The translations under genes were made by a program, and so were the position numbers. This document shows, piece by piece, positions 44,055 through 51,990 of a stretch of 64,000 nt of DNA (positions within the stretch are counted from its first letter, which is position 1; every line of letters starts with the position of its first letter). The DNA comes from Gemmatimonadota bacterium (GTDB lineage: Bacteria > Gemmatimonadota > Gemmatimonadetes > Gemmatimonadales > Gemmatimonadaceae): the NCBI GenBank assembly GCA_016714015.1, contig JADJNZ010000001.1, positions 1,054,001 to 1,118,000 of the forward strand, in the 5' to 3' direction. Below the pieces are notes generated by a model. It was not told the DNA's origin. It saw only the letters and a list, made by a program, of their open reading frames with translations, and did not search any database.

Positions 44055-44121
44055 GTGAAATCTTTCACAACGCAAGCGACTACTTGCTTACAACGCAAGC
44101 AACCGCTTGCAGGTTTCACGA
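44055..44121. promoter_or_regulatory. Palindromic operator cluster upstream of tetR-tolC and msrB
   Basis: Three palindromes: GTGAAA-TC-TTTCAC (44055-44068), GCAAG-N6-CTTGC (44072-44087) and GCAAGC-AACC-GCTTGC (44095-44110). The last two have 16-bp footprints with centres 23 bp apart, and TCGTGAAA/TTTCACGA arms (44053-44060 and 44114-44121) flank them. The cluster ends 9 bp before the TetR start and probably covers the promoter, so it is a likely site for TetR autoregulation. Binding is inferred. Confidence 0.6.
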
Positions 44122-44295
44122 GACCGTTGCAGTCAGTTGTATGACAGTATGTTCCTATATTTTCGGGATGTATTCGGTCTTGTCAAGGATTTTCCGATAT
44201 CTGGCAGTGGTTGTACAGGTATTGGAAGCGCGGAACCATCGGCCGCGCGCCATGATTCTGATGTCCGACGTGCCACCCGTACCCCTTCAGGACCC

Positions 44296-44769
44296 ATGAC
44301 CAAGCAGAAGCCGACCGATCCCGCGCTCGCCGAGAAGCTCTCGCCGATGCAGTACCAGGTGACGCAGTGCAGCGCGACCGAGCCGCCGTTCCGGAACGAG
44401 TTCTGGGATCACCATGAGCCCGGGCTCTACGTGGACGTCGTCTCCGGCGAGCCGCTCTTCTCGTCGCTCGACAAGTTCGATTCGGGGACGGGGTGGCCGT
44501 CGTTCACCAAGCCGGTACTGCAGGAGCACGTCACGGAGCACCGCGACGTCTCGCACTTCATGGTCCGGACGGAGGTCCGGTCGAAGGAGGGTGACTCGCA
44601 TCTCGGGCACCTGTTCGACGACGGCCCCGGCCCGCTGGGGCTCCGCTACTGCATCAACTCGGCGTCGCTGCGGTTCATCCCCGTGGCGCGGCTCGCGGCG
44701 GAGGGGTACGAGAAGTTCGTGCCGCTCTTCGAGGAACAGGCGCGCCGCAAGGCGGGGGAGTCGGCGTGA
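44296..44769 (+). CDS. msrB: Peptide-methionine (R)-S-oxide reductase
   Basis: 157 residues. Family motifs are EPGLYVDVVSGEPLFSS, FDSGTGWPSFTKP and GLRYCINSASLRF with catalytic Cys119. The two CxxC zinc pairs of many MsrB proteins are absent, and the resolving Cys of the usual GCGWPSF motif is Thr here, so Cys25 or direct thioredoxin attack must regenerate it. Repairs methionine-R-sulfoxide. The stop overlaps msrA by 4 bp. Divergent from the efflux operon. Confidence 0.93.
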   Translation: MTKQKPTDPALAEKLSPMQYQVTQCSATEPPFRNEFWDHHEPGLYVDVVSGEPLFSSLDKFDSGTGWPSFTKPVLQEHVTEHRDVSHFMVRTEVRSKEGDSHLGHLFDDGPGPLGLRYCINSASLRFIPVARLAAEGYEKFVPLFEEQARRKAGESA

Positions 44770-45305
44770 GCGGTGCTCTGGAACTCGCGACGCTCGGCGG
44801 CGGCTGCTTCTGGTGTCTCGAGGCGGTCTACCTGGAGCTGCGCGGCGTGCGGTCGGTGAAGAGCGGCTACGCCGGCGGCCATGTGCCGAACCCGACGTAC
44901 GAGCAGGTGTGCGGCAAGCGGACGGGACACGCCGAGGTCATCCAGGTGGCGTACGATCCGACGGAGATCACCTATCGCGAGCTGCTCGAGGTGTTCTTCA
45001 CCATCCACGACCCGACGACCATCGACCGTCAGGGGAACGACGTGGGGCCGCAGTACCGCTCGGCGATCTTCACGCACTCGCCGGAGCAGGAGACCGAGGC
45101 GCGGGCCGCACGGGCGTCAGCGCAGGCGCACTGGGACGATCCGATCGTGACGGAGGTGGAGCCGCTGGAGACGTTCTGGCCGGCGGAGACGTACCACGAC
45201 AACTACTTCGCACGGAACCCGGGGAACCCGTACTGCGCGGTGGTGGTGGCGCCGAAGGTGTCGAAGGCGCGGAAGTTGTTCCTCGACAAGCTCGCGCGGC
45301 GCTGA
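44766..45305 (+). CDS. msrA: Peptide-methionine (S)-S-oxide reductase
   Basis: 179 residues from GTG 44766, which overlaps msrB by 4 bp. The active-site motif is GGGCFWCLEAVY with catalytic Cys14; then SGYAGGHVPNPTYEQVCGKR and TGHAEVIQVAYDP as in all MsrA. The C-terminal PYCAVVVAPK provides a candidate resolving Cys. Complements MsrB by reducing the S epimer, giving a complete oxidative-damage repair pair. Confidence 0.95.
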   Translation: MSGALELATLGGGCFWCLEAVYLELRGVRSVKSGYAGGHVPNPTYEQVCGKRTGHAEVIQVAYDPTEITYRELLEVFFTIHDPTTIDRQGNDVGPQYRSAIFTHSPEQETEARAARASAQAHWDDPIVTEVEPLETFWPAETYHDNYFARNPGNPYCAVVVAPKVSKARKLFLDKLARR

Positions 45306-45362
45306 GGGTCGGCACCGGGGATCGGGACGTCGGCGGCGAGGGACGCGACGCTCCGCGTGGTG

Positions 45363-45368
45363 TAGAAT
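45363..45368 (+). promoter_or_regulatory. Candidate -10 element close to the start (TAGAAT)
   Basis: TAGAAT ends 8 nt before ATG 45377, so a transcript starting at the usual distance would be leaderless or nearly so. No Shine-Dalgarno sequence lies between them, which fits. A -35 element was not recognised. Confidence 0.35.
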
Positions 45369-45376
45369 TCGCCACC

Positions 45377-46165
45377 ATGGTCCCGTCCGCCGCCCGTCCG
45401 CCCCGCCTGACGCCGTTCGTCGCCGCATTGTTGCTGCTCCTGCCGTCCGTCCTGCGGGCGCAGCCCGGCACGCTCCGCGGCCTCGTCACCGACACGACCG
45501 GGCGCCCGCTCGAGAACGTCGAGGTCCTCTCGATCAACGCGAAGCGCAGCGTCCGTACCGGGAAGGACGGCCGCTTCCTCCTCACGCGGCTCCCGTTCGG
45601 TCAGCAGTTGATCATGGCACGCACGGTGGGGTACCAGCCGGCGGATCGCGCCGTGAACATGCTCGACACGGCGCAGGCCGAGATCTCGTTCCGGCTCCGG
45701 CGCGTGGTCCAGGCACTCGACACCGTGCGCATCGTCTCGCACGACGGCTGCGTCGCCTACGACTTCGCGGGGTTCGATTGCCGGCGGCGCGCGGGGATCG
45801 GCCAGTTCCGTGGCCCGGAGGAGCTGGCCGCGCTCCGTTCCTATTACTGGGCGGACATGTTCGAGGGCCTGCCCGGCCTGCGCCGCGAGGCCGTCCGTGA
45901 TTCGCTCATCGGCCAGGATTGGCATGTCGCATCCGTCACGGGCTGGCGCTGCCTCTCCGAAGGATGGAACGGTCGCCACCGCACGGCCGACCTCGAGAAC
46001 ATCCGCCCCGACCAGATCGTCGCGATCGAGCACTACGAGACCTACGACAAGGTCCCCGCCGCGTACAAGCGCCTCGCGTGGCCCAACGGCCAGGACAAGC
46101 CGTGCGCGCTGGTGATGTACTGGACGCGCGGCTTCCTCGAGAACGAAGCGAAGCGGCGCCGCTGA
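45377..46165 (+). CDS. Exported protein with CarboxypepD-type regulatory domain
   Basis: 262 residues. A signal peptide ends near LRAQPG. A CarboxypepD-like beta-sandwich (GTLRGLVTDTTGRPLENVEV, GRFLLTRLPFGQQLI) covers residues 30-115, and the rest is an unassigned domain with four Cys (DGCVAYDFAGFDCRR, WRCLSEG, KPCALV) and an ENIRPDQIVAIEHYETYDKV segment similar to TonB plug-like regions. Function unknown; probably periplasmic or outer-membrane associated. Confidence 0.72.
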   Translation: MVPSAARPPRLTPFVAALLLLLPSVLRAQPGTLRGLVTDTTGRPLENVEVLSINAKRSVRTGKDGRFLLTRLPFGQQLIMARTVGYQPADRAVNMLDTAQAEISFRLRRVVQALDTVRIVSHDGCVAYDFAGFDCRRRAGIGQFRGPEELAALRSYYWADMFEGLPGLRREAVRDSLIGQDWHVASVTGWRCLSEGWNGRHRTADLENIRPDQIVAIEHYETYDKVPAAYKRLAWPNGQDKPCALVMYWTRGFLENEAKRRR

Positions 46166-46190
46166 CGCGCCCCCTCCCCTGCCCCGCCCC

Positions 46191-47774
46191 ATGACCACTC
46201 CGCGTTCGACCGCCCATTCCCTCGGCCGCGCGCTCGGTGCGGCCCTGCTGCTCCTCCCCGTCGCGCTGCGCGCGCAGGCCCCCGAGCGCGTCGATGCGGC
46301 GATCAACGCGCGCATCCGCGAGGAGGGCACGAGGCGCTCGCAGGTCCTGGCGACCGCGCGGCGACTCTCCGAGGGCTTCGGTCCGCGCCTCTCCGGTGCG
46401 CCCGGCTACACCGCCGCGGCGGAATGGGCGGTGAACGAGCTCCGACGCTTCGGCGCGACGCGCGCGGCGCTCGAACCGTGGGGCACGCGCGGCCCCGCGT
46501 GGGAGATGACGCGGCACTCGGCGGAGATGACGGCGCCCTTCTACCTGCGCCTCAACGCGCTCCCCAAGGCGTGGAGCCTCCCGATCGCGGGGACGCTCCG
46601 CGGGGCGCCGCTGCTCGTGCCGTCGGTGGCGAACGCGCTCGACCGCGAGCGGTGGACGGGGAAGCTGCGCGGCCGGATCGTGATGCTCGGGCGCGTGAAC
46701 GAGACGGTGGATGCGGCGGCCCGCACCGTCCCGCCACTCACGCGCTGGACCGCGGCGGAACTCGACTCGATGTCACGCATCACCGAGCCGGGCTCGCCGC
46801 GGTCGTACTGGGAGGACTTCGATGAATGGGACGAGTACCTTCGCGAGCGGCAGGCGCAACTCGAGTGGATGCATCGCGAAGGGGTGGCCGCCGTGGTGGA
46901 GGCGAGCAGCCACGAGCTCACGATCCTCGCGACCAAGTACGTGAGCGGCGCCTCCGCGCGCGACGCCAATCTGCCGGCGTTCATCGTGGCGCGCGAGCAG
47001 TATCGGCGGCTGCAGTATTTGGTGGAGCAGGGCGCGCCGGTCACGCTCGAGCTCTCGCTCGCGACCCGCGTGAACACGGCCGACACGATCGGCGTGAACG
47101 TCATCGCCGAGATCGCGGGGAGCGACCCGCGCCTGAAAGACGAGGTGGTGATGCTGGGCGGCCACTTCGACAGCTGGCACGCCGCGGGCGGCGCGACCGA
47201 CAACGCGGCCGGATCGGCAGTGGCGATGGAGGCGCTGCGGATCCTCATCGCGATCGGCGCGACGCCGCGGCGCACGATCCGCCTCGGGCTCTGGGACGGC
47301 GAGGAGCAGGAGGACTATCTCGGGGCGGCGGGCTACGTGCGGGCGCACTTCGGCGACCATGCGACGATGCGGCTCAAGCCGGAGCATGCGCGCATCTCCG
47401 CCTACTTCAACGTGGACCACGGCACGGGGCGCATCCGCGGCTTCTACCTGCAGGACAACGCCGCGGCGCGCCCGATCCTCGCGGCCTACATGGCGCCGTG
47501 GGCGGACCTCGGGCTGAGCATGCTCAACATCCGGAACCGCGGGACGACCGACCATATTGCGTTCACCGGCGTGGGGATCCCGGGGTTCAACGCGATCCAG
47601 GACGAGATGGACTACGAGTCGCGGACGCATCACACCGGGCTCGATGGCGCGGGGTTCCTCGTGGAGGAGGACCTGCAAGCGTCGTCGATGATCCTGGCGT
47701 CGATGGTCTATCATGTGGCGAACCGCGACGCGCTGATGCCGCGCACGCCGCTGCCGGCGCCGCGCCGGAAGTGA
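46191..47774 (+). CDS. Exported M28-family zinc peptidase
   Basis: 527 residues with signal peptide ending LRAQA. The C-terminal catalytic domain has the co-catalytic di-zinc site in order: GGHFDSWHAAGGATDNAAG (His, Asp), GLWDGEEQEDYLG (Glu-Glu), YFNVDHGTG (Asp) and YESRTHHTGLDG (His). A PA-like insert (about 130-300) precedes it. Probably an aminopeptidase in the periplasm or secreted. Followed 4 bp later by the next gene, so co-transcribed. Confidence 0.9.
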   Translation: MTTPRSTAHSLGRALGAALLLLPVALRAQAPERVDAAINARIREEGTRRSQVLATARRLSEGFGPRLSGAPGYTAAAEWAVNELRRFGATRAALEPWGTRGPAWEMTRHSAEMTAPFYLRLNALPKAWSLPIAGTLRGAPLLVPSVANALDRERWTGKLRGRIVMLGRVNETVDAAARTVPPLTRWTAAELDSMSRITEPGSPRSYWEDFDEWDEYLRERQAQLEWMHREGVAAVVEASSHELTILATKYVSGASARDANLPAFIVAREQYRRLQYLVEQGAPVTLELSLATRVNTADTIGVNVIAEIAGSDPRLKDEVVMLGGHFDSWHAAGGATDNAAGSAVAMEALRILIAIGATPRRTIRLGLWDGEEQEDYLGAAGYVRAHFGDHATMRLKPEHARISAYFNVDHGTGRIRGFYLQDNAAARPILAAYMAPWADLGLSMLNIRNRGTTDHIAFTGVGIPGFNAIQDEMDYESRTHHTGLDGAGFLVEEDLQASSMILASMVYHVANRDALMPRTPLPAPRRK

Positions 47775-47778
47775 GCGC

Positions 47779-48849
47779 ATGAGACGAGGCGTCGCGGTCG
47801 CGCTGGCGCTCTGCGCCTTCGCGTCGCGCGCTGGCGCGCAGGCCGCCCCGCGGAACCTGCTGGTGCGGGTGCAAACGGCGATCGAAGGCGCGCCGCTCGG
47901 CTACAGCGTGGTGGCGTTGCCCGCACTCGGGATCGAGCGCTTCACCGGGGCGAATGGCGCGGTCGCGGTCGCGGTGCCGACCGCGGGTCCGCAGCGGCTC
48001 GTGGTGAAGCGCTTGGGCTTCACGCCGAAGGACACGGTGATCATGGTCGGCGACGCGCCGTCACAGGTGGTGACGGTCCGGCTCGCGCGCGTCTCGTTCC
48101 GGCTCGATCCGGTGCGGGTGGTCGGGTGGCCGCCCTGCCGCCGCCCGGGACTGCGCGACGCGACGCGCGAGGTGCGCGGGATCGTCGACCAGCTACGGCA
48201 GAACGCCGAGCGGTATCGACTGCTCACGCGCACGTATCCGTTCCTCTACTTCATGGAGCGCGAGTTCGGGCGTCGCGAGATGGACGGGTCGTATGTCGCC
48301 GAGTCGCGAAACGTGGTCCCGGTGAGCGCGACGCCGGAGTGGACGTACCGTCCGGGCACGCTCGTGGCGCGCGAGCCCGGAACGAGCGAGTGGATCATGC
48401 GGATCCCGTCGATCGGCGACCTGGCCGAGCAGTCCTTCGTGGACAACCACTGCTTCCATGTGGCGGGGCTCGAGGAGAAGGCGGGGGCGCAGCTGCTGCG
48501 GATCGACATCGTCGCCGCGACGCGCCTGCGTGGCGTGGATGTGAACGTGGCGGTCTGGCTCGACCCCACCGACTTCCAGCTGCGGCACGCGACGTACACG
48601 CTCACCAAGGCGCCGCCACAGGTGCGCGGCCTGCTCTACTCGTCCAGCACGGCGCGGTATCGCGAGCTGCTGCCGTTCGTGCCGGTGCTGGAGGTGCTGG
48701 TGGCGGAGAACACCGTGCAGCAGGGCCGTGCGCGCACGGAGACCCGCGTCCTGATCGAGCGGCAGACGCTCCAGTCGGTGCAGTACACCGGCGCGCGGCC
48801 CGACTCGCTCGTGCGCGACTCGCTCCCGGCCGGTGCCGCCGCCCGGTAG
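47779..48849 (+). CDS. Exported protein with CarboxypepD-like N-domain, unknown
   Basis: 356 residues. A signal peptide ends at SRAGAQA. The first domain (LVRVQTAIEGAPLGYSVVAL, GAVAVAVPTAGPQRLVVKRL) is a CarboxypepD-like sandwich, followed by an unassigned region beginning GWPPCRRPGLRDATREVRGI. It resembles the protein at 45377 in overall layout but not in detailed sequence. No catalytic motif seen. The stop codon TAG is part of a TAGATTC box before the next gene. Confidence 0.65.
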   Translation: MRRGVAVALALCAFASRAGAQAAPRNLLVRVQTAIEGAPLGYSVVALPALGIERFTGANGAVAVAVPTAGPQRLVVKRLGFTPKDTVIMVGDAPSQVVTVRLARVSFRLDPVRVVGWPPCRRPGLRDATREVRGIVDQLRQNAERYRLLTRTYPFLYFMEREFGRREMDGSYVAESRNVVPVSATPEWTYRPGTLVAREPGTSEWIMRIPSIGDLAEQSFVDNHCFHVAGLEEKAGAQLLRIDIVAATRLRGVDVNVAVWLDPTDFQLRHATYTLTKAPPQVRGLLYSSSTARYRELLPFVPVLEVLVAENTVQQGRARTETRVLIERQTLQSVQYTGARPDSLVRDSLPAGAAAR

Positions 48850-48858
48850 ATTCGGCGG

Positions 48859-51800
48859 GTGACCTTCCTCCTCACGCTGATCTTCGTCCTGTCGGGTGCG
48901 GCAGGACTCATGTACGAGTCGATCTGGAGCCGGTACCTCGGGCTCCTCGTCGGGCACAGCGCCTACGCCCAGGTGATCGTGCTCGTGATCTTCCTCGGCG
49001 GCATGTCCATCGGCGCGACGGTCGCCGCGCGGCGGTCGGAGCGGGTGCAGGAGCCGCTCCTCTGGTACGCCGGCGTCGAGCTCGCGGTCGGGCTCATCGG
49101 GCTCGTCTTCCACGACCTCTTCGGCGCGGTGAGCGCGCTGGCGTACGACGTGATCTTCCCGGCACTGGCCGGCGGCACGCTGCTCGTGGTGGTGAAGTGG
49201 ACCATCGCGGCGCTGCTCATCCTGCCGCAGTCGGTGCTGCTCGGCGCGACCTTCCCGCTCATGAGCGCGGGCCTGCTGCGCCGCGTGGCGCGAGGGCGAC
49301 CGGACGCGAACGCCGCGAGCGGGCGCGTGATCGGGGTGCTCTACTTCGCCAACTCGATCGGCGCGGCGGTGGGCGTGCTGGTGGCGGGGTTCTGGCTGAT
49401 CGAGGCGTTGGGGCTCCCGGGCACGCTGCTGACGGCGGCGGTGATCAACGTCCTGGTCGCGGTGACGACCTATGTGGTGCTGCGCGGCGCGGAGGGCGAG
49501 GAGGACGACGAGATCGAAGCGCTGATGGAGTCGATGCTGCTCGGCGGAGGCGACTCCGGCGCGATGGACGAGACGCCGCCTCCCGCCGCGCTGGCGACGA
49601 CGGAGCCGACCGACGGAGCGCTGCGCGACGACCGCGCACGCGTCTGGCAGCTGCTCCTCTGGGTGAGCTTCGGCACTGCCGTCGCGTCGTTCATCTACGA
49701 GATCGCGTGGATCCGGATGCTCTCGCTCGTGCTCGGGAGCGCGACGCATGCGTTCGAGCTGATGCTCTCGGCGTTCATCCTCGGCCTCGCGCTCGGCGCC
49801 TTCTGGATCCGCGGCCGGGCCGACCGCGTGCAGGACCCGATCCGCCTCCTCGGCATGGTGCAGCTCGCGATGGGCGCGCTCGCGATCGCGACGCTCGTCG
49901 TGTACGGCAGCGCGTTCGACTGGATGGCGGGGCTCACGCAGGCGGTGGACGAGAACGACCAGGGCTATCGGCTCTACAACCTGGCGCGCTACGGCATCGC
50001 GCTCGCGGTGATGCTGCCGCCGACCTTCTGCGCCGGCATCACGCTCCCGCTCATCACGCGGACGCTCCTCGGCGCGGGTCATGGCGAGCGCGCGATCGGC
50101 GCGGTGTACGCCTGGAACACGTTGGGGTCCATCCTTGGCGTCGCGCTCGCGTCGCTCTGGCTCATGCCGCTGCTCGGGCTCCGGGTGCTGCTCATCACGG
50201 GCGGCGCGGTGGACCTCGCGCTGGGGGCGTGGCTGCTCTGGCATCGCGTGCGTCGCGACCCGCTCGCCCGGCCGACGGCGTGGGCGGGGACCGGCGCGGC
50301 GCTGGCGGTGGTGATCGGCGCGCTCGCGGGGCGGCCGTTCGACGAGGGGATCCTCTCGAGCGGCGTGTTCCGCTACGGCACCGTGCCGGAGCGGGGCACG
50401 CGGACCATCCTCTTCTATGAGGACGGCCGCACGGCGAGCGTGAGCGTGCGGATGGGGAGCGACAGCGGCTACTCGCTCGCGACGAACGGCAAGCCGGACG
50501 CGTCGATCTCGGCCTACTGGTTCGCCGAGCCACCGACGGCCGATTCGCTGCGCCTGCCGCTGGGCGGCGACGAGTCGACGCAGATCCTCCTGCCGCTGGT
50601 GACGCTGGCCTATGCGCCGCAGGCGCGGCAGGCGGCGGTGATCGGGTTCGGGTCGGGGCTCTCGTCGCACATCCTGCTCGGCAGCGAGACGCTCGACGAC
50701 CTGGTGACGATCGACATCGAGCCGCAGATGATCGAGGCGTCGAAGCTCTTCAAGCCGGTGAACCTCCGGGCGTACGACGACCCGCGATCGCACTTCGTGC
50801 ACGACGACGCCAAGAGCTTCTTCGCGGCGAGCGACCGGAAGTTCGACCTGATCCTCTCGGAGCCGTCGAACCCGTGGGTGAGCGGCGTCTCGGGGCTCTT
50901 CACCGACGAGTTCTATGGTCGCGTGAGCGGGTATCTCACGCCGGACGGCGTGTTCGGGCAGTGGTTGCACCTGTACGAGATCGACGACCACCTCGTGCTC
51001 ACCGTGCTCGCTGCGCTGCACCGGAACTTCAAGTCGTACGCGGTGCACCTGACCAACGACGTCGACATCCTCGTGGTGGCCTCCAACGCCGACCGGCTCC
51101 CGACGCCGGACTGGTCGGTGGCGACCTTCCCCGACATCGCGCTCGACCTCGCCCGGTTCGATCCGCTCACGCCCACCTCGCTCGACGCGACGTTGCTCCT
51201 CACGCGCGACGAGCTGCGCCCCCTGCTCGACTCGTTCCCCGGCGCGAACAGCGACTTCTACCCGGTGCTCGACCTCGGCGCGGAGCGCACGCGCTTCCTC
51301 AAGGAATCGGCGTTCGGGTTCCTCGGGCTCTCGAACGCGCGGTTCGACGTGGCGGCGGCGCTCGGCGGCCGTCGGGTGGCGCTCGCGCCGGCGACGCGCC
51401 CGTCGGTGCTGATCCCGCGCATCGAGGCGCAGGCGCTCAGCGCACGCGTACGGGGACCCGAGCGGCTCTACGCGACCGACTCGCTGATCGAGAACCGCGG
51501 CTTCCAACGCGCGCGCACGCATGAGGCGCAACTGGAGATGTGGATCGCGTCCGGCCGCGCGCCGACGGACTGGTATCTCTGGTTCACCGACATGATGACG
51601 GCCGAGGCGGACCGGCATGCGGGGACGATGGGGAGCGTGGACTCGGCCTGGTACGCGCGGGTGGAGCGCTACATGGTGGAGCAGCGCGGTCCGCGCGCGG
51701 GACTCTCGGCGCTGCGGTTCCAGCGCTCGGCGGCATCGTACGACTGGCCGATGGCGGCGCGGGAGCTCGACCTGCAGATCGCCGAGCGCGCGGCGGGGCG

Positions 51801-51990
51801 GCAGTGGCTGAACGTCGAGACGTTCTACGACATGGCGATCGTGACGGCGCTGCGCACGGGGCGCGTGGCGGTGGCGCGGTCACTGCTCGCGCGGATGCCC
51901 TCGGCGACGGACCGCTCGGCGGACGACCTGCGCGTGCAGTTGCTGGATGGGCACGTGAAGGCAGCCGAGCGGGCGTCGGTCCGACGCTAA
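48859..51990 (+). CDS. Multi-TM protein fused to spermidine-synthase-like methyltransferase domain
   Basis: 1043 residues from GTG 48859. Two sets of helices (about 1-190 and 260-470) carry the MYESIWSRYLGLLVG and YEIAWIRMLSLVLG repeats typical of fused MFS/spermidine-synthase proteins. The soluble part has the AdoMet-like nucleotide loop AAVIGFGSGLSSHILL, acidic VTIDIEPQMIEA and LILSEPSNPWVSGVSGLFT. A C-terminal extension of about 300 residues is helical and unassigned. Substrate unknown. The reading frame ends in TAA that overlaps the stop of the convergent RCC1 gene. A TAGATT box only 6 nt before GTG suggests a leaderless transcript. Confidence 0.85.
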   Translation: MTFLLTLIFVLSGAAGLMYESIWSRYLGLLVGHSAYAQVIVLVIFLGGMSIGATVAARRSERVQEPLLWYAGVELAVGLIGLVFHDLFGAVSALAYDVIFPALAGGTLLVVVKWTIAALLILPQSVLLGATFPLMSAGLLRRVARGRPDANAASGRVIGVLYFANSIGAAVGVLVAGFWLIEALGLPGTLLTAAVINVLVAVTTYVVLRGAEGEEDDEIEALMESMLLGGGDSGAMDETPPPAALATTEPTDGALRDDRARVWQLLLWVSFGTAVASFIYEIAWIRMLSLVLGSATHAFELMLSAFILGLALGAFWIRGRADRVQDPIRLLGMVQLAMGALAIATLVVYGSAFDWMAGLTQAVDENDQGYRLYNLARYGIALAVMLPPTFCAGITLPLITRTLLGAGHGERAIGAVYAWNTLGSILGVALASLWLMPLLGLRVLLITGGAVDLALGAWLLWHRVRRDPLARPTAWAGTGAALAVVIGALAGRPFDEGILSSGVFRYGTVPERGTRTILFYEDGRTASVSVRMGSDSGYSLATNGKPDASISAYWFAEPPTADSLRLPLGGDESTQILLPLVTLAYAPQARQAAVIGFGSGLSSHILLGSETLDDLVTIDIEPQMIEASKLFKPVNLRAYDDPRSHFVHDDAKSFFAASDRKFDLILSEPSNPWVSGVSGLFTDEFYGRVSGYLTPDGVFGQWLHLYEIDDHLVLTVLAALHRNFKSYAVHLTNDVDILVVASNADRLPTPDWSVATFPDIALDLARFDPLTPTSLDATLLLTRDELRPLLDSFPGANSDFYPVLDLGAERTRFLKESAFGFLGLSNARFDVAAALGGRRVALAPATRPSVLIPRIEAQALSARVRGPERLYATDSLIENRGFQRARTHEAQLEMWIASGRAPTDWYLWFTDMMTAEADRHAGTMGSVDSAWYARVERYMVEQRGPRAGLSALRFQRSAASYDWPMAARELDLQIAERAAGRQWLNVETFYDMAIVTALRTGRVAVARSLLARMPSATDRSADDLRVQLLDGHVKAAERASVRR

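Noticed and set aside
48193..51618. 1141-codon open frame on the minus strand
   Set aside because: Antisense to the CarboxypepD-like and spermidine-synthase-like genes; Arg/His-rich shadow translation with no domain.
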